A stretch of DNA of 64,000 nucleotides from Isoetes taiwanensis (GCA_021234155.1 JAJEKV010000045.1:3951206-4015205), one strand, 5' to 3'; shown: positions 10,610 to 20,593, numbered from the stretch's first letter. A program made the numbers and translations. Notes: generated by a model from the sequence alone, not told the origin.

Positions 10610-12602
10610 TTATGCTTTTCTCCATGCTGGATAGTGAGACAAGAGGATTCTTGTCTTTGTTCTTTCGGTGTTGTCTATGGCACTCTTCGATTGGTCACGA
10701 ATGGCTCTTCTCATTTCTTTAACTTCGTGAACACGCCTCAAGAATTGTAACCCCGCCCCGGAAGTCGAGGGATGCGTAGTTACAAAGTACTTTCCTTGAA
10801 GAATGGCATTACCTTCTCTGAGAAAGAACTTCACATGATGCTGAAAGGTCAAATTATTCAACTTGTGAATAGCAGGACCTGTGTCAGACTGTCGTTGGAA
10901 AACAAATTCACGAAAATCACAAGTCTCGCTAAGCACTTCGACAACTGGTGTTGGATTGTAGGCTTTCTCGATCACACCGCACAAAGAGTACAGACAAAAT
11001 GTTTTTTTTTCCTGCGCAACCTTACAGAAAATCGACTGAACATTTGGTCTATTTGATCATGCGTGTGGCCAACAAGTAAGAAGCCAACCTTGACCTTTAG
11101 GAAGATACCTAACTGGACCAAAGATTGCAAAAAGAGGCAAATAGAACTTGGTTTTTATTTTCCCCGCTTGTATTGTCTAGGTATGTAGGGAATCAAGGCA
11201 ACTTCTCCATTGCCGTAAGAATCTTGTTCAAGATTGTGGACCGTGAGATTAGGATCACGTGGTATATTTGGGTACGTCAAAAATACTCGCGACTTAACCA
11301 CTACAAAAACTAAAGCACCAACTAGATGCAACTTCAAGAAGTCAGCTTCATCTAAATCCTTAGGAACATTTATAAAATGAGGAAGGGACGTCTTCTTTTG
11401 ATCCATGCCATCTACTACCACAGACATGTATTCAAGAGGCCTCTCCAAAGCTTTTTTTCTGTGCTTTGCAAGCTTCTTTCTTTCCAGGGCTTGAGCCTCT
11501 CTGTGTTCCTGTAATTGTTGAGTTATTTGATCTGCAACCAAAGACATTTGTCAATATCACAGTCACTTGCTTTGCTATGCCCGCATAGACACAATGACAC
11601 GTATTTAGTTTCTCGCTATGCGCGCATAGACAAGCGACCGAAAACGTAGCGGGCCATGCGGCGCCCAAGATAGACGACCAGAAAATGGAAGCGAAATAGG
11701 AAGAAAATAGGAAGCATGCCATGCGCGCATAGACAAGCGTCCAGAAAATAGGAAGCATGCTATGCGCGCATAGACAAGCGACCAGAATATAGGAAGCATG
11801 CTATGCGCGCATAGACAAGCGTCCAAAAATAGGAAGCATGCTATGCGCGCATAGACAAGCGTCCAGAAAATAGGAAGCATGCTATGCGCGCATAGACAAG
11901 CGACCAGAAAATAGGAAGCACGCTATGCGCGCATAGACCAGAGTCCTCGCTATGCGCGCATAGACAAAAGACAAATCTAGTTAACCTGTGCTACGAGCGC
12001 ACAGACATGGGAACAGTACTTTGAATCAAAGAACGTACTTTTCTCGGGAAGATTCTTTGCCATGGACCTTTTCTCCTTCAATACTAAACATGTAGAACAT
12101 ACTGAGAACCGGTGCCTTTTTGGGATCCTAACAAGATTGAATTCTTGCTTCCACAATCTTAAGAAGTAAGAGTAGGATATGAACGACTGACTTGAAGACT
12201 GGAAGAGATCTCTGTACATGATGTAGACTTCTTTCTTGGTAATGCTGTCCTAAGATGATGAACAGGACTGTTGGGTAATTGCTCACAGTTTGAGTCAAAG
12301 AAGCCCACCAACCATGCTTTTGCTTCCAAGCAGTGCACACCAACTACTTTCTTTGGGTGACAGTTGGCGTCAATGCATGGATTTCTGTCTAACCGTTTTT
12401 GTACCCTTGACATGCGACGACTTCCAATGGCATGTATTTTTTTGAAAGCCAGCTGGCAAACAGTTACATTCAACGCGTAGTATGAAAAACTGTCGCCTCG
12501 TTCAGGCCTCACGTGATATGCTAGGTAGGATTCCTGGTCACCTTTAGACATAGACAAGAAGGATTGTCTTGTTTGCCTTAAAGACGAAAAAGGGAAGTTC
12601 AT
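10610..12602 (-). pseudogene. Transposase-like gene (RNase-H-fold, GHTHDQIDQ family), broken or intron-rich
   Basis: In minus-strand order: an N-terminal part (12602-12270) with RQSFLSMSKGDQESYLAYHV and VTVCQLAFKKIHAIGSRRM; after a frameshift, YSYFLRLWKQEF and RIPKRHRFSVCSTCLVLKE (12219-11977); an intron full of palindromes (11960-11540) with plausible GT..AG ends; then MSVVVDGMDQKKTSLPHF and LKLHLVGALVF (11460-11290). Motif LDNTSGENKN is in another frame at about 11175, and VGFLLVGHTHDQIDQMFSRF at about 11090-11030. A C-terminal part (CDFREFVFQRQSD) ends near 10610. The set DGMDQ...LDN..ENKN...GHTH.QID matches, from memory, a eukaryotic family annotated as DUF7869 or integrase-like, often on mobile elements. 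The Asp and His/Asp positions fit a DDE/D site. At least two frameshifts make this copy inactive unless they are sequencing errors. Confidence 0.75.
11612..11963. repeat. Palindrome-centred tandem array in the transposase intron
   Basis: A unit of about 40-44 bp (GGAAGCATG, CTATGCGCGCATAG, ACAAGCGTCCAGAAAATA) is repeated. Perfect palindrome copies start at 11616, 11760, 11801, 11841, 11882, 11923 and 11950, and a one-base-short copy is at about 11720. The array lies in the inferred intron between the LVAQ and ITQQLQEH exons of the minus-strand gene. Confidence 0.93.
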
Positions 12603-14070
12603 TATACACTTCTTTTGACAACAAGCCCGACGCTTTTAGCTGCCTCATGTAAGTTAGTCCCATCAACCGATTTCGCAATATCTTGTCCTAAATGCCCCAT
12701 CTTGAGGGTCCCTCTTAAATCTCTTTGCACCGCCAGATGGATTTTTCTGCGGCCGAAAAGCTCATGGGGCTTCGTTCGGGCTGGAGCCTATGATAGGTCT
12801 TTCTCGAGTACAAAACAGCTCGCCTTCAATAGTTGTGTCGTTAACCTTCTCGCTCTCAACCGAGGAACATGGAAACAATGTTCTAGATTTCCTCCTTAAC
12901 ATTTGTAGGTCATCCTCTCGCCGACCCTTTGGGTTAACGAGGGGCCTTTTTTCACGTTGAAGAGGTCTCTACGTAATCAATTATGTTTTGCAAGGAACAG
13001 TGCAATTCCGTAGAGGTGAAGGGAGTTTCAAAAATTGAGTGGGTCGTGGTGAGTAGGTGAGGCCGAGGGAAACGTCTTGTCGAGTGAGGGAGATGGTGTT
13101 CTAAACACGTAAGAACGCCAGAGAACGTGTGTTGGTGAAGGAGTTTGAAAGGAGGTAGACCCGCGACATTAATCGTATTGGTGACGAGAAACAAAGCTTC
13201 CAGATGGACTATCACGTAAATCTTCGCTCTTCACCGCTTTGTCGGGTGTCTTTGAACTGAACCGAGGCAATAATGTAAGATTCGCAGCGGTGATAGAAAA
13301 CTTTTTCTTGAGTGGTCAGCCATCCATGCCGCAAATGGACAAATACTGTATTCGTAAAACAAACATGCACCACACCTACTATGCATGTACTAAGTAAGGA
13401 AGTACACTAACTAATTAAAATAGAAATAATAGTAGCTTGCCTATGCATGGCGCATAGCCGGTGTAAGATGAACTCGTTGCCCATGCGCGCCGCATAGACA
13501 AGATATCAAAAATTACCGCGGAGAGATAAGCCTGTTACCTACTTGAGCAATGTGGAAGACGTGATTAATAACTTCTATAGCTCAAGCGAAGGAAGACAAG
13601 ATAAGATACAAAAGTGTAAAGGAAGAGCGGGGAAGACGAAGAGACTTTGTGTGGGCTTGACACTCCATAAAGGACTGCATGAAATGAACGCTACACTCTT
13701 CATGTATAATGTCATAGAGAATATCCAAGTAGTAACATAGACAATAAATAGGAAAGAAGGGCGCACATTTCTGCATACAGACCGAAGCTCCTGGGCGCTC
13801 GACCTCCGCCTTCACACTTACTCCACTTTTTTTACCTATCGAATTCTATAAGAAGCTGCATAGACACGCGGCAAATGGCTGGTGGAAGGTACGTCAAGAT
13901 CTTAGCTGCTACTTAATTAGCTCACTTTTATTTTTTTTTTGTGCAATATTTGCTTGTTTTGGCTGCCTCCAAAACGATTAAAAATGTCAATTTCTTAAGT
14001 ATTTCTGGCCTTCTTCCTCATTTCTGGTATGTTTATGGGATGTTTTGTTCGGTTTGAGTCTTTTTTATAA
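12603..14070. other. Central spacer of the transposon between divergent genes
   Basis: No ORF here has a motif I recognise. The two genes are divergently oriented (minus strand up to 12602, plus strand from about 14440), so the spacer probably holds both promoters and 5' UTRs, and perhaps an N-terminal exon of the transposase-like gene. Degenerate palindrome copies with an extra base or changed core (for example GCGCGCCGCATAG) lie near 13440-13500. Confidence 0.4.
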
Positions 14071-14340
14071 GCTTTGCCTATGCGCGCATAGACACAAAGC
14101 TTTTTTCAAAAGCTCGCTTACGCGGCGCTTTAAGATAGACACAAAGCTTTTTTCAGAGCTCTTTTTAAAGAAGATAGACACAAAGCTTTTTTCAGAAGCC
14201 TTTCGCGCCGCATAGACACAAAGCTTTTTTCATAAGATAGACACAAAGCTTTTTTCATAAGCTCGCTTCTAGCCAAGAGAGACAAAGCTTTTTTTGCCTA
14301 TGCGCGCCAAGATAGACACATGTTTTTTTTTTTTTGTAGT
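14071..14340. repeat. Interspersed array of AGACACAAAGCTTTTTTC units
   Basis: The motif AGACACAAAGCTTTTTTC, or close variants, occurs about six times, 30-60 bp apart. The units are preceded by palindrome halves (perfect CTATGCGCGCATAG at 14078-14091, broken copies near 14210 and 14300). The array lies directly upstream of the plus-strand gene, in its promoter, 5' UTR or first intron. Confidence 0.88.
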
Positions 14341-16556
14341 ATGCCCGTCACTATTGAATTGGTTGAATTGGTTGGCTATGCGCCGCATAGGCAAATGATG
14401 TCTTAATTTTTTATCGTTCTTTATATTTTAGTAAGAAGAAAACCTTGACGGGTAGCCGGGATGATGAGGGTGCATCCTCCCAAAAGGTCGCCAAGAAGAG
14501 GAGAACGCCGGCGATCCAAGTTTGATGTTTCGCCCAAGTCAAGAAGATTTTGAGGAGGCCGATGATGGCTCCTATTTTTGTAAGGATCGCCAGTGGTTGC
14601 TTGTCAGGGCACCGGTGAACCAAAGAATTGCAAGATTTTTATATTTGTACATTTGTTCTGAGACCGGCAAGCAAACACAGGATCTAGAAACCTTCAGAAG
14701 ATGTGGCAGGCTTGTAGATGTTAAGCTCTTTCGTATGTACCACATCAAGTGCACGACCACCACCAAGGGCAGTCAACATATATATTCTGTGGATAGTTCA
14801 TTTTTTAAGCTGAGTTTGTCTTCTCCGGAAGATATGCAAGGCTACATTCAGGCAAGAATGAAGAGTAAAATTGTAAGTGTTATTTTCCTGCACGAGAAGA
14901 CTTTACCAACATGTTTGGTCTATGACATCATAGGTTTTGTTTGCAGGATCTTCTTTCTATACTAAAAGATCTTCTTTTAACCAAGGATCCTTTGTTAAGT
15001 TCAAGCACACCTCCTACTAAGCTATTGAAGGATGCCATGCCATCTCCTGCCAAGCTAATCCTCCCCAGAATATCAGAAACTGTTGAGTTGGCAACAGTGG
15101 TTGAAGATGAACCTTCGTCCTCCGAATCTGAGGAGGAAGAGTTTGAGGTTGAAGTGGTGGAGAGGCCAAGAAAAAAGAAAGCCAAAAGAAATTATTACAA
15201 GGCAGGCCTGGTGACTGACACTGCTCCACCAACTAGCAAGGCATCAAGAAAAGGCACAAAGGTAACTTTGCCTCCAAAGACCGTACAAGGATTGCCAAGA
15301 GGGAAAAGGACATGGCTTCTAGGAAGCTCAAGAAATTGAGCCGAGATGTCGCGGTGTGCCCGTATCATGCACTTGCAGTGTTGATTGTGTTAAGTTGTGC
15401 CCAAAGGATGAGTCCGGGCGAGAGGCCTTTGCAAGTAAGTAAAAAATTTACTCGGGTCATTTGTCCGCTTCTTAAGGAACGATAAGGAACCAAAAGACCA
15501 AATGCAAGAAACTCCCCACACATTTGCATTGTTGACCCTTCCCAAAGGCAATGAAAGGGATTCTTTTGTAAAGGAAGAGGATGAAAGCTACAAATATTTT
15601 GTTTTGGGTGGCACTCACGGCTTTTAAGGCGAGGAGGCGACTTTTACAAAGAAACTAAAGAACACCGCTTCTCTCGGATTTATTTGTTTACGTGGGTGTC
15701 ACCGACTCGGAAGCCAAGTTGCTTGCTATGAGCCACAACGTGGACAATGAATATCGGATGAGCATGAGCTTCATAGATAAGATTAAGTTTATGCACAAGG
15801 AATACGAGCTTTTTAGGACGGAGCACAAAGGTGACAAAGATATAAAGGATGATCAAAACCTATATCTGGCTCTTAAAGAGCAAGCAGGCTGCTCTAGTGT
15901 CGCTTTGACGCATTAACTCCGGTGATGCCGTGAGCATCTCTTGTGAAGTACGACAACTACTTCCAACTAGCTTTTCGGCATGGGACGTGTAAGATAACTT
16001 TCTTCTCCAAGTTCTTTGACCAATGCTTCAAATTTGTACTTGGAACAAGAAAGATAGCCATTCTATTTTTTTTTTTCCTTTACCTTTTTCTTTTACCTAC
16101 AATTTTTTAGTACTTTTTTGAGATGTTATTTTTTTTTTTTTTGATATGTTTGCTGATGGTACACTGAAATCTAAAGGGAAGGCGAAGGATCCAAAAAGAA
16201 AAAAAACTGAACCTGCTAAACAGAAGGACATGGGTATCATGGTTTGGCGGGAAATGCAAGGTCTAAAAAATACAGAAAAGGTTTGTGAGGTGCTGCAGAA
16301 GGTGGTGAATGGCCACTTTAGCTTGGAAGAAATGGTGGTGAATTCAAACAAGAAATTCTTGCTAGTCCTGTTGGTAGTTTACGTTCTCGAAGTTTTTTAA
16401 CACTCCTTACTTTTGCAGCCAAAAGGATTGTGCACTCACAAGAAAGAACTCATGGTCCACCTTAACTGTGACATTAATTTGGGAAAAGTTAAAGAATTAT
16501 ACCCTACATGGTCGTCGGATGAAAAGATAAACCAATACGCTTCAAATTTTACAAAT

Positions 16557-16945
16557 TGGGTAAAATTTCTTGTTCCCCTACTTATCTTGTTGTCTGCCTA
16601 TGCGCGCATAGCACTACAAGAAGTCTGTTACTGTGGTGCTATGCGCGCATAGGCTCACACTTAGAACCTTTGTTTTTTTTCTTTTGTCGTAAGTTGTTTT
16701 CTTGTTGTGTGGCTATGCGCGCATAGCATTACGAGAAGTCCATTACTGTGGTGCTATGCGCGCATAGGCTAACACTTGAGGAACCTTTGTTTTTCTTCTT
16801 ACCAACGCTGTTTTTTCTTGTTGTATGTCTATGCGCGCATAGCACCACAAGAAGTCCGTTACTATGTTGCTATGCGCGCATAGGAAAACACTTTGAACTT
16901 TCGTCTTCTTGTTTGTACTAAAAGCCGTGGTTTCGTGGTTTTAGA
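16557..16945. repeat. Intron with three tandem units, each holding a pair of palindromes
   Basis: Six perfect copies of CTATGCGCGCATAG start at 16598, 16639, 16713, 16754, 16829 and 16870. Each pair is separated by about 27 bases reading GCACYACAAGAAGTC..TTACTGTGGTGC, whose ends are themselves complementary, so each pair forms a longer cruciform-capable unit. The three units repeat every 115-116 bp. The array fills the intron between the exon ending FTNW and the exon that begins the methyltransferase domain. Confidence 0.93.
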
Positions 16946-17394
16946 AAAAGAAGGACCCGATGTCGCCAGGGTTTCTTAACATGGTTAGACTTGCTAAGGA
17001 AGAGCGTAAAGCTTAAGAAGAAGGAAGAAGCTGAGCAAAGTTTTGTACCAACAGAATTTGAAAGGTTTGACATGTTTGGCCAGAATTGTTTATACCAGAT
17101 ATATCATGGAAATTGTGTCAAACTTGACCATACATTGAAACCTGGCAATTATTCTTTATGTATTGCTGATATTCCTTATGGGTTCAAGCTACCTGATAGC
17201 CGTGGAGATGATTCTCCATTTACTTATGCTGAATTTGATTCTTTCTTGAGACGTTTCGCCAAAATCAATACTGCACCTCTTTGGAGGATTGTAGTTTTTC
17301 ATTCAAGTAATCAGGCAGGTATGGTGCAAGCTGCAATGAGAGAGCACTGCAAAGCTGGTTACGAGCCAGCCATTTGGTAAGTTATTTCTTCTTG

Positions 17395-17408
17395 CTATGC
17401 GCGCATAG
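17395..17408. repeat. Single CTATGCGCGCATAG palindrome in the last methyltransferase intron
   Basis: A perfect 14-bp palindrome lies 19 bp after the donor site GTAAGT at 17377. It is one of 16 perfect copies in the element. Confidence 0.95.
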
Positions 17409-18114
17409 CACACGATAACTCATTGGTTGCGGTTGCGTGTGTTGAAGACTTAATGTAAGAGGAAATGGCGGTGGTGCAAGGCTTGTAAATGTTTGGGAAC
17501 AGATGCACATTGGTTACCACAGCATTGGTGGGCAGAGAAGCATTTTGCATTATAATACTGCTGGCATGGACTTGCGTAATGCGTTTCAATTCCCGGCAGT
17601 CATTCAGAAATTGACAGACCCAGTACACCAGGGTCGTATAGTCAATCCTTATCAGAAGCCTCAACAGTTCATTAATACCCTTTTAGAGATGTTTTCACAG
17701 CCCGGTGGACGGGTCGCCGATGCCTTCTCGTGGTCGTGGACCACCTTGGCTTGTGCTTTAAAAAGGGGTCGAATCGCCTTTGCAATTGATTTTGATAAGG
17801 ATTCTGTGGTATATATAAAATCCAGAATAAGTTCCCTGCACAGCCTGCCCGATGAAAAGCAGGAGGTTGGCCTTAAGGATAAGGATGGTAATCCCGCAAC
17901 TTCAAGCTCAGAGCCTTTGCCGCCACTCATCGGGAACACAAATGATCCGGCAGAGTTCGTCGAGCTTGTTCCTGTGGAAGAGATTCAAAAGGTTGACGAA
18001 GAGAAGGATGCCTCAGACACTGAGGAAGTTAATCCTGATAGCTCTACTAAGGTTCTCCCTCCTCCAGATTCTGATGATGAACTTCCTCACAAGGAACCTC
18101 CTCTTGATATATAG

Positions 18115-18399
18115 TGTGTGCTAAAAAAATGAATTTTTTTTATGTGCCTATATTATTGTATTATATTATTGAAATATAACTTTATTGTCTATGCGCGCAT
18201 AGACTTCCTTCTTTCCCTTTGTATTTTGTTTCGTAAGAAAGTGCATTTTCTTAGTGTGTCTTAACACAAAATCTGTCGCCCGCTGTTAAAATGGCCATAT
18301 TTGGAATGCAACTTTTTTTTTTATAATTGTTTTTTTTTTAATGGTCAAAACTGCCGAATTTACGTTTTTTGGAAAAAGGAATCTGCAATTGCACCACAG
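18115..18399. other. 3' flank of the methyltransferase gene up to the right TIR
   Basis: This is an AT-rich 3' UTR-like stretch with poly-T runs. It contains one perfect CTATGCGCGCATAG at 18189-18202. No coding sequence is supported. Confidence 0.6.
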
Positions 18400-18430
18400 G
18401 TCATTAGTGCGTTTGCACCGTCACCTTGTT
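18400..18430 (-). repeat. Right terminal inverted repeat of the DNA transposon
   Basis: These 31 bases are an exact reverse complement of the left TIR. The extra hairpin arm seen at the left end is degenerate here (TGCAATTGCACC). The target duplication TTGT follows at 18431-18434. Confidence 0.93.
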
Positions 18431-18434
18431 TTGT

Positions 18435-19928
18435 GCTTTGGATATTTTTCCTGTCACCTTATTCTTCAGAGAATATTTTGCCTGAATTTCCTTAGTTAAT
18501 GAATCTCTCGTGCCTTTGGCAGGAATCCAATTTGATAGATTCCATTTCGAGTTTGAATAATGACTTTGATACCTCAAGGATTTAGAGTCAGCAGCAATCT
18601 GAGTCAAGGTATAATATAAATCCTTAGTAGAATTATCCACATCCACTTTAGCTTTTTCCTTTAGCTTTGTATCTTTCAGAATCAGTAATAGTTTCAGATG
18701 AAATTGAGAAGTCTTTGTGTCTGGCAGCAAATTGAGAATTTACACCAATTTGAATACCCTTTTCCAACCTTTTTTTGGCAATTCTTCTTGTGCTACCATT
18801 AACCTTTTTCCAAGTAGTAGCCCTGTCTTCTTGCTACTTTTCTGGAATTAGGTATTGAGCAGGCAAGGAAGGGATGGTAGATTCAATTTTCCCCTTTGAA
18901 ATTGAGTCTGGAGTTTCCTTCTCCTTGCAGTTAGTATTCCAAAAGTGCCTAAAATCACAATTAAAGCAAATAGGAGGTAAACCATTCCACCTTAGATCCA
19001 AGGATGTTTTTTGGCCAAAACAGTCAGTGAAAGGAATGGAAATAGGAATTTCTTTGGATGTATCAATTTGGACATAGACAACAGGAGGCTTATATGGGGC
19101 ATAGACAGTAGAGACATAATTGCCAATAGAGTTGAATAGGCTTTTGATTGATTCCTCATTCCAGTAGATGGGATTTAAGCCAAACAATGAGGTTGAGGCA
19201 ACATGAAAGTTTTTGAGATCAGCAGTTAAATGCTTAGGATTCCATTTGATAAAAGACAAATAGAAATTTTCGAAAACTAGACTGCCACTTTGAAGCAGGT
19301 AATTTGCAGACCTTTGGCTACCACATTCAACCATAATATACGGGTAGTTTAGCCAATAAACAGCTTTGATAGATAGGCCTTTTTGAAGAGATAGCAGGTA
19401 AGACCACAATTTTTCAATACTGATCCCAACCTTGTTGATTTTTATAACAACAGCAGAGTTTGAGAGGCATTTCAGTTTTTCAAGAACCATTGGAGAGTTT
19501 AGATGAATACCATGGACAGTAGCGAGGTTTGAAGCAATGTCCAGCCTCTCATGCTGAAGAATATTATCCCAAACTTCATCAGATCGAGCTTCATTTGCTG
19601 GCCTCACGACCCCATATGGAAAAGGAACACCAGTGGCAGGATTTATCAGAGGTCGGTTGCCAATTGCACTCGGATCCTTGGAGAGATTGTCCCAAATTGG
19701 AGTCTTATCTGATAGAGGTGTCAATTTCGCTCCGAGGAGGGCTAAATCCTTAAAATTTCCGAAATGAATGAAATTTACAGGATCAGCCAAAATTTTTTGA
19801 AGATTTGCCAAGAGAGCGCCCTGATCCTCTTTAGAAAGAGCAGAGAAACAATGAAGAAAAGGCAATGTCTTAGATTTTAGGTTCTCTTGGCCAGCAGAGT
19901 TTATGATTACTTCAGGAGGGGACAACAA
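18435..19928 (-). pseudogene. LINE ORF1, N-terminal part with zinc knuckle
   Basis: The ATG at 19928 opens 364 residues. The middle part (residues about 190-330) resembles the RRM-like DUF4283 region of plant L1 ORF1: VYAPYKPPVVYVQID, then PFTDCFGQKTSLDLRWNGLP. It is followed by a zinc-knuckle-like CFNCDFRHFWNTNC. Spacing is Cx2Cx3Hx5C rather than the classic Cx2Cx4Hx4C. After the stop near 18834 the same coding character continues in another frame (18730-18435) up to the transposon insertion. ORF1 proteins bind element RNA to form the retrotransposition particle. The frameshift and the 9.1-kb insertion make this copy dead. Confidence 0.7.
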
Positions 19929-20091
19929 AGGGGCAATTGAGCGCCAAAAAACAGGGGGAGTCTAAAGAAGGGGAAAAATCAGGCTAAAGAGTAGGATCGA
20001 GAAAGATTGGACTAATTAGGCGGAATGGATTACCTTCAATTGCTAGATTATGAAAATTAGACATAACTGGAACACAAAAAACCCGTTGAAA

Positions 20092-20409
20092 TCATATTGG
20101 GGAGTACAATTTGACCATAATTTTGTCTTTCGACCATTCACAATGCACTCTAAGAATAGCAGTAGCTTGAATTCTCTTGCTTCCAACAAATTCCTCTAAC
20201 CAAGAATCAATAATCTCTGTCTCAAATTCAACACAGCTTGGAATAAAGCAGTATTCTTGTGAGAAAAGATTATCTGGGAAGAGATTTTCAATTAGGAAGG
20301 AATTCCAAAGATCGACCGGAGTTCCACAGAGAAAACCACAGATCAGCTTCTGTCCCTGTTTGATAATTGCAAAAAAATTTGTTTCCATGAAAGAGAAAAT
20401 TATGGGCAA
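20092..20409 (-). pseudogene. Upstream open segment of the LINE (possible ORF1 N-terminus)
   Basis: This is a 105-codon ORF on the LINE sense strand, 160 bp before the ORF1 ATG. It contains ILRVHCEWSKDKIMVKLYSP, which looks like a small folded domain. It may be the original N-terminus of ORF1 separated by indels, or a 5' UTR ORF. I recognise no domain, and no function is assigned. Confidence 0.35.
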
Positions 20410-20593
20410 TTCGAAAATGCTGGCCCTCTACAGGGACAGCACTTCAATTGCTGTGAAATTCCTTCAGAATCGAAGACAATTCAGGCTTCAAGGGAGGTTT
20501 TCGGCAAGAAGCAAATTTGAACTGAAAATGGAGGAAAGGACAAAAAATTCAAGAAAAATGGCGCACGCCATCATTTTTCTCCACGCTCAATCA

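Larger units (their letters stand above)
14440..18114 (+). pseudogene. Multi-exon gene ending in a beta-class N4/N6 DNA methyltransferase-like domain
   Basis: An N-terminal exon (about 14522-14872) is followed by a 74-bp GT..AG intron and a second exon (from 14947). The second exon is acidic (SSSESEEEEFEVEVVE) with a nuclear-signal-like PRKKKAKR, and shifts frame at about 15300. Further exons lie at about 15692-15916, 16146-16370, 16419-16556 and 16946-17376, with the last at 17503-18114. The final two carry the catalytic-type domain: LYQIYHGNCVKL, IADIPYGF (motif IV, DPPY-like, 17162-17185), then YQKPQQFINTLLEMF and VADAFSWSWTTLA (17713-17751, SAM-binding motif I). Motif IV before motif I is the beta-class order of N4-cytosine/N6-adenine methylases. 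Two Gly of the expected FxGxGT loop are Trp, and the canonical 17376/17503 splice gives TGA, so this copy is probably inactive. I infer a nuclear DNA methyltransferase; the substrate base is unknown. Confidence 0.72.
9312..18430. mobile_element. 9.1-kb TIR DNA transposon carrying transposase-like and DNA-methyltransferase-like genes
   Basis: The ends are perfect 31-bp inverted repeats at 9312-9342 and 18400-18430, beginning AACAAGGTGACGGTGC. They are flanked by the 4-bp direct repeat TTGT at 9308-9311 and 18431-18434. The element splits the ORF1 region of the LINE. Cargo: a minus-strand gene (about 12602-10610) with an RNase-H-like transposase/integrase signature; a plus-strand multi-exon gene (about 14522-18114) ending in an N4/N6 DNA methyltransferase domain; and many copies of the palindrome CTATGCGCGCATAG in introns and spacers. 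Neither the TIR sequence nor the gene pair matches a plant superfamily I know (hAT, CACTA, Mutator, PIF/Harbinger, Tc1/mariner). Boundaries are sure; superfamily is open. Confidence 0.92.
3498..20593 (-). mobile_element. L1-like LINE retrotransposon, near full length, split by a nested DNA transposon
   Basis: The element reads on the minus strand. Its 3' end is an A/T-rich tail at 3498-3530, and its 5' end is at about 20593. The 12-bp sequence TGACTTCCATTT occurs at 3486-3497 and again at 20594-20605, an exact target-site duplication. Without the nested insert at 9312-18430 the LINE is about 8 kb. The order from the 5' end is: an upstream ORF; ORF1 with a CCHC-like zinc knuckle; ORF2 with APE endonuclease, reverse transcriptase and zf-RVT; an extra 3' ORF; and a 3' UTR with a tandem duplication. 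Several stops and frameshifts make it non-autonomous now. Confidence 0.93.

Noticed and set aside
11612-11963. CRISPR-like repeat-spacer array
   Set aside because: Spacers are short and near-identical, the repeat is a pure palindrome in a eukaryotic transposon intron, and no cas genes exist. It is a tandem repeat.
12615-12899. Plus-strand ORF of 94 codons in the transposon centre
   Set aside because: It lies antisense to the likely start region of the transposase-like gene and has no recognisable domain.
12952-13215. Minus-strand 87-codon ORF as a transposase N-terminus
   Set aside because: Position is suggestive, but composition and sequence show no family motif, so I left it inside the spacer entry.
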